Shown here one piece after another: positions 1 to 7,556 of a stretch of 47,753 bases of DNA. The stretch covers positions 1-47,753 of the forward strand of contig SSEL01000064.1 of assembly GCA_008012315.1 (NCBI GenBank), in the 5' to 3' direction. A model generated the notes under the pieces. It was not told the origin of the DNA. It worked only from the letters and a program-made list of their open reading frames with translations, and ran no database searches. The translations under genes and the position numbers were made by a program. Within the stretch, counting starts at the first letter, position 1. Every line of letters begins with the position of its first letter. This DNA is from Rhodospirillaceae bacterium. GTDB lineage: Bacteria > Pseudomonadota > Alphaproteobacteria > Dongiales > Dongiaceae.

Positions 1-1
1 C

Positions 2-190
2 GTCCGCACCGTCGGCCCCTCCAAGCCCTATATCAGCTTCAAGGGACACCTCTGGCAGATCTCCAAGGCGTTCATGGGCGAGCGCGTCGCCTTACGGCCG
101 CTCAGCAAAGACGGCCGCTATGGCGTCTTCTTCGCAACCAAGAAAATCGCCACCATCGACTTGAATAATCCGCCCAAACAACCACAATGA
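2..190 (+). CDS. IS481-type transposase, C-terminal fragment (cut by window edge)
   Basis: An open frame enters from the left edge and ends in TGA at 188-190. The visible 62 residues carry the pattern seen at the C-terminus of IS481/IS3-like integrase-core transposases: a short beta-rich segment with GHLWQISKAFMGERVALRP, followed by YGVFFATKKIATIDL and a short polar tail. The catalytic DDE core would lie upstream, outside the window, so intactness cannot be judged. Directly after the stop come two near-identical 20-bp direct repeats typical of the ends of such elements. The family assignment rests on the tail only, so a related DDE family is possible. Confidence 0.6.
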   Translation, partial: VRTVGPSKPYISFKGHLWQISKAFMGERVALRPLSKDGRYGVFFATKKIATIDLNNPPKQPQ

Positions 191-233
191 AACCGTCAAC
201 CATGTCTCCGAACAACCGTCAACCATCTCTCCG
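191..233. repeat. Two 20-bp direct repeats at the IS end
   Basis: Positions 191-210 and 214-233 are the same 20-mer (AACCGTCAACCAT then G or C, then TCTCCG) with one mismatch and a 3-bp spacer. They follow the transposase stop immediately. Repeated GTCAACCAT(G/C)TCTCCG motifs are what one expects of a transposase-binding terminal region. The outer tip may be the ACA at 240-242, but the other end and any target duplication lie outside the window. Confidence 0.55.
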
Positions 234-247
234 GGCCATACACTCTA

Positions 248-265
248 CCCGAGGGTCCATCGTGG
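248..265. repeat. Half copy of palindromic repeat A
   Basis: CCCGAGGGTCCATCG at 248-262 followed by TGGCGACTGA matches the right half and right flank of repeat A (compare 4564-4600 and 19940-19973). The left arm is absent and is replaced by the IS end, which suggests that the IS landed in, or deleted part of, a repeat A copy. Confidence 0.6.
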
Positions 266-289
266 CGACTGAACAATTCGCGCCCGCGA

Positions 290-1969
290 TCAATCCGGCA
301 AGGCGATCGGCCCGATCTCGTCATAGACGTCGCCGGGGCCGGGATTGTCCTTGAAGGTCTCGCCGCCGAAATGATGCATGACGCCCCAGACCGCATTCAA
401 CGCCGTCTGCACGGCACCTTCGACCCAGGCGGGAATCCAGGAGATATCGTCGCCGGCCAGGAAGATACCGCGTTCCGCCGCCGGCATCTTGCCCTGCATG
501 AAATGGCCGTACATGCGGTGATTATAGCGGTAATGGCCGGGCAGCGCGCCCTTGAAGGCGCCGAGGAAATGCGGATCGGCCTCCCAGGAGACAGTGATCG
601 GATCGCCGATGATATGCTTGGCGATATCGACCTTCGGATAGATCTTGTGCAAAGCCGACAGCGCCAGTTCGACGCGCCGCTCCACCGGCAGCGGCAGCAT
701 CTTCAGGGCATCGCTCATCCAGCTATAGGTGAGGCAGATGACGCCCGGCTGATCCGGCCCGTTATCGAACAGATAAGTACCCCGCGTCAGCCGGTCGGTC
801 AGCGTCATGCTCATGACATCGCGGCCGGTTTCCGGATCGATATCCTTCCAGAACGGCCGGTCCACCATGACGAAGGTCTTCGAGGACTGCATGTAGCGCG
901 TGCGGTCCAGCGCCATCCAGATCTTCTGCGAGAAGATGCTTTCATCGGTATCGATGCTGGTGGTGAGCAGCCAGCTCTGGCAGGTCGCGACCACCGCGTC
1001 ATAGCTCTTGCACCGCCCCCAGCGGTCGGTCACGTCGAACCGCTGATCGGCGCGGCGCTGGATGCGCTTGACACCCGGCAGCGGCGCGCCGCCATGCAAT
1101 GAGGCCAGCGTCGTGCCGCGCGGCCAATGCACGATGCGCTCCGGTGCGCGCCGCCACAGGCCCTGCGGCACCTGCTCCACCCCGCCGACGATGAAGCGCT
1201 GGTTGTCGTCGCATTCGGTGACATTGACGCGCAGGATTTCCAGCATCGAATTCGGAAAGTCGGAATCCCAGCCGCCGGTACCGAAACCGACCTGGCCGAA
1301 GATCTCGCGATGATGGAAGGAGAGCTTGGTGAAGGCCGATGAGGTGGTGACGAAATCATAGAAGGTGCGTTCGTCCCAGCCGCGCACCAGCGGATTCCAG
1401 ATTTCCTTGATGCCCTTCACATTGCGGTTGCGGATCGCCTTTTGCAGCTCGGTATAATTGGCATGTTCTTCCAGCGCGCCGTGATAGGCGGCGGCGACAT
1501 CCTTGAACTGCTGCGGCAGGTCATCCAGCGTGCGGGCGTAATAGGTCTCGCCTTCCAGGTTAATCACCGTGCTGCCGGCGGCCGGCGTCAGCGGATTGGG
1601 AAAGGGTTTCGATTCCAGGCCCAGCCGGTCGACATAGTGATAGAAACTGGTGGAGGAAACCGGGAAGCGCATGCCGCCCAGTTCGGCGATGACGCCCTGC
1701 GTGCCTTCGAAAGGCTGCGACCGCAACCGGCCGCCGATCTGCGAGGCTTCATAGACGACCGGCTTCAGGCCCAGCTTCATCAGCTCATAGGCGACGACCA
1801 GGCCGGAAATGCCGGCGCCGATCACGGCGACTTCGGTGCCGTGCCGTTCCGCCGGAATGCGCCCGATCCCGGCCGGATGCTTGATCCAGTCATCGAAAGG
1901 AAACGGAAAATCCGGCCCGAAGATCGTGACCGGCTTCTGCCCGTCCTGCACCTGCTTTTCCTCAGCCAT
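290..1969 (-). CDS. davB: L-lysine 2-monooxygenase, DavB type (FAD-dependent)
   Basis: This 559-residue flavoprotein should convert L-lysine and O2 to 5-aminovaleramide, CO2 and water, the first step of the delta-aminovalerate route of lysine catabolism. The FAD-binding Rossmann motif VAVIGAGISGL lies at about residues 47-57, followed by the acidic turn VVYEASQIGGRLRS, and the C-terminal amine-oxidase motif GIFLAGDDISWIPAWVEGA is near residue 520. The N-terminal block ITIFGPDFPF-like (here VTIFGPDFPFPFDDW) and length match Pseudomonas DavB closely as I remember it; tryptophan 2-monooxygenases are the nearest alternative. An ATG nine codons further upstream exists, but ATG 1969 has GGAAGGA about 12 nt before it. 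The amidase partner davA is not adjacent; the downstream side is occupied by an IS end. Confidence 0.85.
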   Translation of the reverse strand: MAEEKQVQDGQKPVTIFGPDFPFPFDDWIKHPAGIGRIPAERHGTEVAVIGAGISGLVVAYELMKLGLKPVVYEASQIGGRLRSQPFEGTQGVIAELGGMRFPVSSTSFYHYVDRLGLESKPFPNPLTPAAGSTVINLEGETYYARTLDDLPQQFKDVAAAYHGALEEHANYTELQKAIRNRNVKGIKEIWNPLVRGWDERTFYDFVTTSSAFTKLSFHHREIFGQVGFGTGGWDSDFPNSMLEILRVNVTECDDNQRFIVGGVEQVPQGLWRRAPERIVHWPRGTTLASLHGGAPLPGVKRIQRRADQRFDVTDRWGRCKSYDAVVATCQSWLLTTSIDTDESIFSQKIWMALDRTRYMQSSKTFVMVDRPFWKDIDPETGRDVMSMTLTDRLTRGTYLFDNGPDQPGVICLTYSWMSDALKMLPLPVERRVELALSALHKIYPKVDIAKHIIGDPITVSWEADPHFLGAFKGALPGHYRYNHRMYGHFMQGKMPAAERGIFLAGDDISWIPAWVEGAVQTALNAVWGVMHHFGGETFKDNPGPGDVYDEIGPIALPD

Positions 1970-2092
1970 CGACGCCGTTTTCCTTCCTACGCACACACGA
2001 ATATCTCCGGTCCTTCTATACCCCCTCCGCCCTGCCTTTCAACCCCGCCCGCTGGGCCGGCATCTTCGCACGCCGCCAACCACAAACACGAT

Positions 2093-2123
2093 TGTCACGC
2101 CGGCCTTGAGCCGGGGTCCACGG
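2093..2123. repeat. Repeat A copy, diverged
   Basis: TGTCACGCCGGCCTTGAGCC followed by GGGGTCCACGG. The arms have changed to GCCGGC/GCCGGGG but the flanks TGTCAC and GTCCACGG and the central CTTGA are those of repeat A. It lies in the spacer between davB and the divergent membrane protein gene. Confidence 0.6.
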
Positions 2124-2242
2124 TTGAGGCCGGGCACGATGCCCGATGAGGATGAAAGCACGCCGACCACACGATCCTGTCATCCTCGACCCTCCCGTCT
2201 TCGGCTATAATCCCTGCCGCCGATACAGGAGGGACGCGACAG

Positions 2243-2938
2243 ATGCAGTTTCGCCGCCATCGCCTGCGCTCGATCTTCCATCCGCGCCGTTCCAGCTTTG
2301 CCGAGATCGATCGCGGCATCCCGATCTGGATCAAGGCGCTCTACACGCTGTTCGTGGCGGTGCTGGTACCGACCTATTGGCACCAATACGGGCCGACCAA
2401 TTTTCTCTATTTCTGCGATGTCGCGTTGTTTCTCACGCTGGTTTCGGTCTGGACCGACAAGGCTTTGCTGGCCTCGGCATCGGCGGTGGGCATCCTCGTG
2501 CCGCAAGCGATCTGGATGCTGGACTTCATCGGCTCGCTGTTCCATCTGCCCTTCACCGGCATGACGGCCTATATGTTCAGCGACACGATTCCCCTCTTCA
2601 CCCGCTTTCTTTCCTTCTTTCACTTCTGGCTGCCGCTGTTCCTGATCTGGGTGGTCTACCGCCTCGGCTATGACCGGCGCGGCTTCGCCCTCTGGACGGC
2701 GATCGCGACGCTGCTGTTCTTCATCTGCTATTTCTTCATGCCGGCACCGCCCGCCCCGGCCGACCGTCCCAACCTGCCGGTCAACATTAACTACGTCTTC
2801 GGCCTGGGCGACGCCAAGCCACAGGACTGGCTGTCGCCACAGCTCTATTTCGCTGGCCTGGTCCTGCTGATGCCCCCGCTGGTCTTCTGGCCGACCCATC
2901 TGGTCCTGCGCCGGATTTTCCCGCCACCCGAGGATTAG
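2243..2938 (+). CDS. Conserved-looking integral membrane protein of unknown function
   Basis: A 231-residue protein with a short basic N-terminus and six to seven hydrophobic segments, at about residues 26-45, 52-70, 75-94, 115-140, 145-165 and 200-220. Several aromatic and proline-containing helices (for example FWLPLFLIWVVYRLGY) are visible, but no catalytic motif that I recognise. The start is secured by AGGAGGG at 2227-2233, nine bases before the ATG. It stands about 140 bp before the ECF sigma factor gene on the same strand, so it may belong to that locus or be independent. I do not assign a function; transport or a bilayer-embedded enzyme are both possible. Confidence 0.7.
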   Translation: MQFRRHRLRSIFHPRRSSFAEIDRGIPIWIKALYTLFVAVLVPTYWHQYGPTNFLYFCDVALFLTLVSVWTDKALLASASAVGILVPQAIWMLDFIGSLFHLPFTGMTAYMFSDTIPLFTRFLSFFHFWLPLFLIWVVYRLGYDRRGFALWTAIATLLFFICYFFMPAPPAPADRPNLPVNINYVFGLGDAKPQDWLSPQLYFAGLVLLMPPLVFWPTHLVLRRIFPPPED

Positions 2939-3078
2939 GCCGGAATAAAACGCGACACCCGACGTCCTATTTTCACCAGCAACAACCAGGACATCCCGGA
3001 AAGCCGGGCGTTCTTGGATATAAGCGGGTATTTGTTTAGGTTGGACGAACCGGGTGGTTGAGGGCCGAAAGCGTCGCG

Positions 3079-3618
3079 ATGAATGACATGATGCTGCTGA
3101 TCGAACCGCAGATTCCGGCGTTGCGGCGTTATGCCCGCGCGCTGCTGCGCGACGCCGCGGCGGCCGACGACCTGGTGCAGGATTGCCTGGAACGCGCCAT
3201 CGGCCGCTGGCATCAGCGTCGCAGCGATGGCGATGCCCGCACCTGGCTTTTCGCCATCCTGCATAACCTCGCCGTCAGCCGTTTGCGGCAGAAGACGCGG
3301 CGCGGCCCGCATCTGCCGCTGGAGGATGCCGAAGCCGCCTTGCCCGTGCGGCCGGCGACCCAGGAAGACGCTCTGCGTCATCGCGATCTGCTGCGCGGCC
3401 TGGGCGCCTTGCCGGAAGACCAGCGCAGCGTCCTGCTGCTGGTGGCGGTAGAGGAGCTGTCTTATGCCGAGACGGCGGCGGTGCTGGAGGTGCCGACCGG
3501 CACCGTCATGTCGCGCCTCTCCCGCGCCCGCCACAAATTGATGCAACTGATGGACTCACCCGGCTCGGCCGAGACGGAAAACACCGCCGGCCGGACACAT
3601 TTGCGGAGGATCAAATGA
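3079..3618 (+). CDS. ECF-family RNA polymerase sigma factor
   Basis: A 179-residue sigma-70-like factor with only regions 2 and 4. Region 2 (about residues 10-75) contains DDLVQDCLERAIGRWHQR and the WLFAILHNLAVSRLR segment that melts and reads the -10 element. Region 4 (about 115-165) has LPEDQRSVLLLVAVEELSYAE and the helix-turn-helix TGTVMSRLSRARHKL. The stop overlaps the ATG of the anti-sigma gene by four bases (ATGA), the classical arrangement for translational coupling. A TTG at 3058 would add seven residues; I prefer ATG 3079, with GAGGG upstream. The regulon and signal cannot be read from this window. Confidence 0.9.
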   Translation: MNDMMLLIEPQIPALRRYARALLRDAAAADDLVQDCLERAIGRWHQRRSDGDARTWLFAILHNLAVSRLRQKTRRGPHLPLEDAEAALPVRPATQEDALRHRDLLRGLGALPEDQRSVLLLVAVEELSYAETAAVLEVPTGTVMSRLSRARHKLMQLMDSPGSAETENTAGRTHLRRIK

Positions 3619-4397
3619 CCACCGGTCGACCGATCGGCGAGGACGATCTGCAGGCTTATGTCGACCAGGCGCTGGCCCCCGTCCGGCGCGAAGAGGTGAA
3701 GGCCTATCTCGACCGCCATCCGGATATCGCCGCCCGCATCGCCGGCTATGAAGCCCAGCGCGATGCCTTGCGCGACGCCCTGAAGCCCATCGCCGAAGAA
3801 CCGGTGCCGCAGGAACTTTCCCTGGCCCGCCTGATCGAAGCTCGCGAAAGGCGGCGCTTCCGCCCCGGCTGGCGCGCGGTCGCGGCGGCCGTGCTATTCC
3901 TTGCCCTCGGCGGTATTTCCGGCTGGTCGGCCCGCAGCCTCACCTTGCCGCCGGATACCGGCATGGTCGCGCTTGGCGAAGAAGCGGCGGCCAGCTACGC
4001 GGTCTATGCTCCCGACCGCAAGCGGCCGGTGGAAATCGCGGCGACCGACCGCGACGAATTGGTCCGCTGGGTCTCGAACCGCCTGCAGCACCCGGTCAGC
4101 GTGCCCGATCTCGCCTCGGCCGGTTATCGCTTCATGGGCGGCCGCTTGGTCGCCACCCAGCACGGCCCCGCCGGCCTGTTCCTCTATGACGATGACAAGG
4201 GCATCCGCATCGCCGTCCTGGTGCGGCCGATGGCGGTGGAGAGGGAAGCGAGGATGTCCGAACTCAATTACGGCCGCGTCGCCGGCTTTGCCTGGGCCAA
4301 TAACGGCATCGGCTACAGCCTCGTCTCCGAAGCCCCCGCGCAGATGCTGCATCCCCTGGCCGATGAAGTGCGCCGGCAGATCAGCGGCAAGATTTGA
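3615..4397 (+). CDS. Membrane-bound anti-sigma factor
   Basis: A 260-residue protein that should bind and hold the ECF sigma factor encoded just upstream; the ATGA overlap at 3615-3618 couples the two. The N-terminal 80 residues (DDLQAYVDQAL, EEVKAYLDRHPDIAARI) have the helical pattern of the anti-sigma domain seen in many proteobacterial transmembrane regulators, but without the HX3CX2C zinc motif. One membrane helix lies at about 87-105 (AVAAAVLFLALGGISGWSA), leaving roughly 155 residues outside the cytoplasm, probably the sensory part, with a MGGRLV-type segment near residue 175. Assignment is by arrangement and topology more than by strong motifs. Confidence 0.82.
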   Translation: MTTGRPIGEDDLQAYVDQALAPVRREEVKAYLDRHPDIAARIAGYEAQRDALRDALKPIAEEPVPQELSLARLIEARERRRFRPGWRAVAAAVLFLALGGISGWSARSLTLPPDTGMVALGEEAAASYAVYAPDRKRPVEIAATDRDELVRWVSNRLQHPVSVPDLASAGYRFMGGRLVATQHGPAGLFLYDDDKGIRIAVLVRPMAVEREARMSELNYGRVAGFAWANNGIGYSLVSEAPAQMLHPLADEVRRQISGKI

Positions 4398-4452
4398 TTG
4401 GCTTGGGATTTGATTGGCTGGGCAAGGGAGCCGCTATTCATCAGTCGCAACG

Positions 4453-4485
4453 ATGGACCCTCGGGTCAAGCCCGAGGGTGACAAG
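4453..4485. repeat. Repeat A copy (reverse orientation)
   Basis: ATGGACCCTCGGGTCAAGCC then CGAGGGTGACAAG. Arms CCCTCGGG and CCCGAGGG with a short TCAAG centre form a strong hairpin. It pairs in opposite orientation with the copy at 4564-4600, in the spacer between the convergent anti-sigma and SDR genes. Confidence 0.8.
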
Positions 4486-4563
4486 TGAGTATGTCATGAG
4501 CATCCTGCGATAGCCGGCGACATCTATATGCGATGGCGTCGCACAGCGCAGACAACAAACAAG

Positions 4564-4600
4564 GTTGTCACCCTCGGACTTGATCCGAGGGTCCACCGGA
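4564..4600. repeat. Repeat A copy (forward orientation)
   Basis: GTTGTCACCCTCGGACTTGA then TCCGAGGGTCCACCGGA, followed by GAGACTGACGA which recurs after other copies. It is the inverted partner of the copy at 4453-4485. Confidence 0.8.
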
Positions 4601-4672
4601 GAGACTGACGAGCAATTGCAAGGATGCAACCTTGCCCGTTGCAGGCGCCGTGCATCGGGAACGAACCGCCCC

Positions 4673-5563
4673 CTACCCCCTCACGAACGCCTCGAACGCA
4701 TCCTTGTAATCCGGGTGCCAGCGCGACAGCGCCGGGCGGTTCTTGACGATGTCGTCCATCGCCCATTGCATGCGGCGGTTATCGGTCTCGCGGGCGACGG
4801 CATTGTCCGGACAGAGGATATAGAAATCGCCCGCCGCCATGCCCTGCAGCAGGAAATCCGCCACCTGCTCCGCCGTCCAGGCCGCTTCCGGCTTGGCGTC
4901 GCCGGGCTTGGCGCCGGTGATGCCGGTGAAGGTATAGCCGGGAATGAGCAGATGCGCGGTGATCCGGCAATCCGGCGTGTTGCGCAATTGATGCGCCACC
5001 GCTTCGGTGAGGACTTTGACGCCGGCCTTGCTGACATTATAGGCGGTGTCGCCCGGCGGCGTGGTGATGCCCTGTTTCGAGCCGGTATTGATGATGGCGC
5101 CGCTATTGCGCTGGGCGATCATCGCCGGGGCGAAGACCTGCACGCCATTGATGACGCCCCAGAGATTGACCTCCAGCAATTGCCGCCAGCGTTCGTAATT
5201 CTCCCACGGCCCGCCGCCATTGCCGATCGCCGCATTGTTCATCAGCACGGCAACCTCGCCGAAAGCGGCATAGACGGCATCCTTCAGGCGGCGCACCTCT
5301 TCCGGCTTGCCGACATCGGTCGCGACGGCGATGACATCGCTCTTGCCCTTGCGGGTGATCTTCGCCACCGCATCGGCCGCCGCATCCAAGGCCGGGCCGG
5401 CGAGGTCGGCGAGGCAGAGCTTCATGCCGCGTTCGGCGAAACGCTTCGCCGTCGCCAGGCCGATGCCGCCTGCTGCTCCGGTGATAACCGCGGCACGGCC
5501 TTCGGTCAGTGCTGGATGCGATTGGGCTGGATGATGTGAACCTTGCGCGGCAGCCTGCGTCAT
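4673..5563 (-). CDS. Short-chain dehydrogenase/reductase, third gene of an SDR-GST-GST operon
   Basis: A classical SDR of 296 residues that oxidises or reduces a carbonyl/alcohol with NAD(P). Visible are the cofactor motif GAAGGIG (about residues 29-35), the NNAA motif, the catalytic Ser in INTGSKQG and the YNVSK motif with Tyr and Lys. A C-terminal extension of about 60 residues includes DFYILCPDNAVARE, a feature of the larger SDRs acting on bulky substrates. Several ATGs are possible; GGAG at 5570-5573 sits six bases before ATG 5563, which I take as the start. It follows two GST genes almost without gap, so LigD-like oxidation of a benzylic alcohol ahead of glutathione-dependent ether cleavage is an attractive but unproven idea. 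Confidence 0.85.
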   Translation of the reverse strand: MTQAAAQGSHHPAQSHPALTEGRAAVITGAAGGIGLATAKRFAERGMKLCLADLAGPALDAAADAVAKITRKGKSDVIAVATDVGKPEEVRRLKDAVYAAFGEVAVLMNNAAIGNGGGPWENYERWRQLLEVNLWGVINGVQVFAPAMIAQRNSGAIINTGSKQGITTPPGDTAYNVSKAGVKVLTEAVAHQLRNTPDCRITAHLLIPGYTFTGITGAKPGDAKPEAAWTAEQVADFLLQGMAAGDFYILCPDNAVARETDNRRMQWAMDDIVKNRPALSRWHPDYKDAFEAFVRG

Positions 5564-5581
5564 CTGCATCTCCATCATGCT

Positions 5582-6274
5582 CTAGTTATCGAAAGCCGGC
5601 ACCTTGCGGGCAAGCCCGTCATAAGCATCCAGCAGCCGGTCGCGCCAGGCGCGGATCGAATCATCCGCCGCCAGCAGTTGGAACGGGCTGACACAGCGCG
5701 CCCATTGGAAAGAACCGAATACCGCGTAATCGGCATAAAGCGGCTCGTCTCCACCGAGATATGGTTGCGACTTAAAGGCGGCACGCAACGGCGCCAGGCT
5801 GTCACGCAAGGCCGGCAACCGCGCCTCGCGGTCGGCCGTCAGTTCCTCCAGCGTCATGCCGATGCGCTTCTCGCGGCTCTCGCGGTAATAAGCGCGGTTC
5901 TCTCCCGCCAGTATTTTCTCGATATCGCAGGCGACGAAGCGGAAGAAAGCGCCGACCAGCGTATAGCCGAGGGCCGAGAAATAACGGTTGAGCTCCCGCC
6001 CCTTGCCGCCACCGAAGAGCGACGGCCGGTCCGGATAGGCGTCTTCCAGATAGGTCGCGATCGACCAGGATTCCGCCAGCCACTTGCCGTCATCGACCAG
6101 GACCGGCACCTTGCCGTGGCCCGAGGGCGCGATGACATCCTTGTCGAGGAATTGCCAGGGTACCGTCTCCACCGCCAGGTCCTTATGCGCCAGCGCCAGG
6201 CGGATGCGCCAGCAATAGGGGCTGAACCGGCGCGCCGGATCGGCGCCGGCCAGGTCATAAAGCAGCCGTGTCAT
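5582..6274 (-). CDS. Glutathione S-transferase family protein, LigE/beta-etherase-like
   Basis: A 230-residue GST. The N-terminal thioredoxin-like domain begins TRLLYDLAGADPARRFSPYC and continues with WRIRLALAHKDL, VPVLVDDGKWLAESWSIATY and LEDAYPDRPSLF, the pattern of the etherase-type class (LigE) rather than of ordinary Beta or Theta GSTs. The C-terminal helical domain ends with SIRAWRDRLLDAYDG. The open frame reaches further upstream, but ATG 6274 lies one base after the stop of the preceding GST gene and begins the conserved domain. The SDR gene follows after 18 bp. A role in glutathione-dependent cleavage or isomerisation of an aromatic ether is inferred from class and neighbours, not shown. 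Confidence 0.8.
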   Translation of the reverse strand: MTRLLYDLAGADPARRFSPYCWRIRLALAHKDLAVETVPWQFLDKDVIAPSGHGKVPVLVDDGKWLAESWSIATYLEDAYPDRPSLFGGGKGRELNRYFSALGYTLVGAFFRFVACDIEKILAGENRAYYRESREKRIGMTLEELTADREARLPALRDSLAPLRAAFKSQPYLGGDEPLYADYAVFGSFQWARCVSPFQLLAADDSIRAWRDRLLDAYDGLARKVPAFDN

Positions 6275-6275
6275 G

Positions 6276-6977
6276 TCAGTTCTTGACGATGGAAGCGGTC
6301 TGGCCGAACAGGATCTTGCGTGCTTCCTCGTCGCGCACCGATGGCTGCTCGTTGATCTCCTTCGCCCTGGCATAAGCGCGCTCGACGGCGGGCCGCGCCC
6401 GGATTGCCTCGAACCAGCGCTTCAGATGCGGGAAATCCTCCAGCTTCTGCTGCTGCCGCTCATAGGGCACGATCCAGGGATAGGAGGCCATGTCGGCGAT
6501 GGAGTAATCGCCGGCGATGAAGTCGCGATCGGCCAAACGCTTGTTCAATACGCCGTAGAGGCGGTTGGTCTCATTGACATAGCGGTTGATCGCATAGGGG
6601 AGCTTCTCCGGCGCATAAGCCGAGAAGTGATGGTTCTGCCCGGCCATCGGACCGAGACCGCCCATCTGCCAGAACAGCCATTGCAGCGCATCGTTGCGGC
6701 CGCGCAGATCCTTCGGCAGGAACTTGCCGGTCTTGTCGGCGAGATAGAGCAGGATGGCGCCGGATTCGAAAATGCTGATCGGCGCGCCGGGCTCCACCGG
6801 CTCATGATCGACGATGGCGGGGATCCGGTTGTTCGGCGCGATCTTCAGGAAGTCCGGCTTGAACTGATCGCCGGTGCTGATATTCACCGGAATGATGCGA
6901 TAGGGCAGGCTTGCTTCTTCCAGGAAGATGGTGACCTTATGACCATTCGGCGTCGTCCAGTAATGGAGGTCGATCAT
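6276..6977 (-). CDS. Glutathione S-transferase family protein, YfcG/Ure2p-like
   Basis: A 233-residue GST of the Nu class, whose members (YfcG) often act as disulfide-bond reductases. The start MIDLHYWTTPNGHKVTIFLE is typical, with the TPNG-K-I motif for glutathione, then NNRIPAIVDHEP, ESGAILLYLADKTGKFLP and the C-terminal segment MASYPWIVPYERQQQKLEDF that this class shares. AAAGGA seven bases before ATG 6977 fixes the start, though the frame stays open further upstream. It is the first gene of a tight operon (1-bp gap to the LigE-like GST, then the SDR). In lignin-dimer pathways a second GST releases the product from glutathione, which this protein could do. Confidence 0.85.
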   Translation of the reverse strand: MIDLHYWTTPNGHKVTIFLEEASLPYRIIPVNISTGDQFKPDFLKIAPNNRIPAIVDHEPVEPGAPISIFESGAILLYLADKTGKFLPKDLRGRNDALQWLFWQMGGLGPMAGQNHHFSAYAPEKLPYAINRYVNETNRLYGVLNKRLADRDFIAGDYSIADMASYPWIVPYERQQQKLEDFPHLKRWFEAIRARPAVERAYARAKEINEQPSVRDEEARKILFGQTASIVKN

Positions 6978-7204
6978 GGGCAAATCCTTTGAATCATCAA
7001 TAGAGATGGTGACGGCTGATCCGTCGCGCATATTGGGAGACCCGCCGAACGGCCGGTCGATCGACTTACTCTCCGCGAGTCTGCCGCCCGCCGTCAAGTC
7101 GCAGCCATGTGACAGTGGTATGCGAGAAAGCCCCTTTTTCACACACGGCTATCCCGCCCATGGCATGACCCGTTGTAGCCTGTCACCACCGTACCCGGCT
7201 TCAA

Positions 7205-7238
7205 CCATGGACCCTCGGGCTTGACCGAGGGTGACAAG
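7205..7238. repeat. Repeat A copy (reverse orientation)
   Basis: CCATGGACCCTCGGGCTTGA then CCGAGGGTGACAAG. Arms CCTCGG/CCGAGG. First of three copies in the 579-bp spacer between the GST operon and mntH. Confidence 0.75.
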
Positions 7239-7316
7239 CGAGTAGGCCGCGAGTGCAATACGACATTGGTTGGCAACTGTCACCGGCCATCGCAAGGTGG
7301 AGGGTGACAAACACAA

Positions 7317-7350
7317 TTGTCACCCCCGGACTTGATCCGGGGTCCACCGC
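7317..7350. repeat. Repeat A copy (forward orientation, GGGG variant)
   Basis: TTGTCACCCCCGGACTTGAT then CCGGGGTCCACCGC. Both arms carry compensatory changes (CCCCCGG/CCGGGG), which keeps the hairpin and argues that the folded form matters. Confidence 0.75.
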
Positions 7351-7415
7351 TGCGACTGATGGCTCTCACTCAATGAGTCGCAGCCCACCTCCAGCATGAA
7401 GCCTCGGCCTCGGCC

Positions 7416-7445
7416 GTGGACCCTCGGGTCAAGTCCGAGGGTGAC
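7416..7445. repeat. Repeat A copy (reverse orientation)
   Basis: GTGGACCCTCGGGTCAAGTC then CGAGGGTGAC, about 110 bp before mntH. Inverted relative to the copy at 7317-7350. Confidence 0.75.
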
Positions 7446-7556
7446 GATCTTGTTTGTTCTTGGCGTGGTGCGATGACCATTGATGATAGCTGCGTTGCGC
7501 GGCGTCTCATTGTATCGTGCTCCCGACCGATTCTGACATTGATCACAGGACCCTTG

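Noticed and set aside
3047..3075. ECF autoregulatory promoter (GAAC ... CGTC) before the sigma gene
   Set aside because: The spacer would be about 21 bp, too long for ECF promoters, and it would overlap the start codon.
4453..4600. Repeat A pairs read as CRISPR repeats or simple terminators
   Set aside because: Copies are dispersed, in both orientations, without regular spacers; few have T-tracts, so they are neither CRISPR units nor ordinary terminators.
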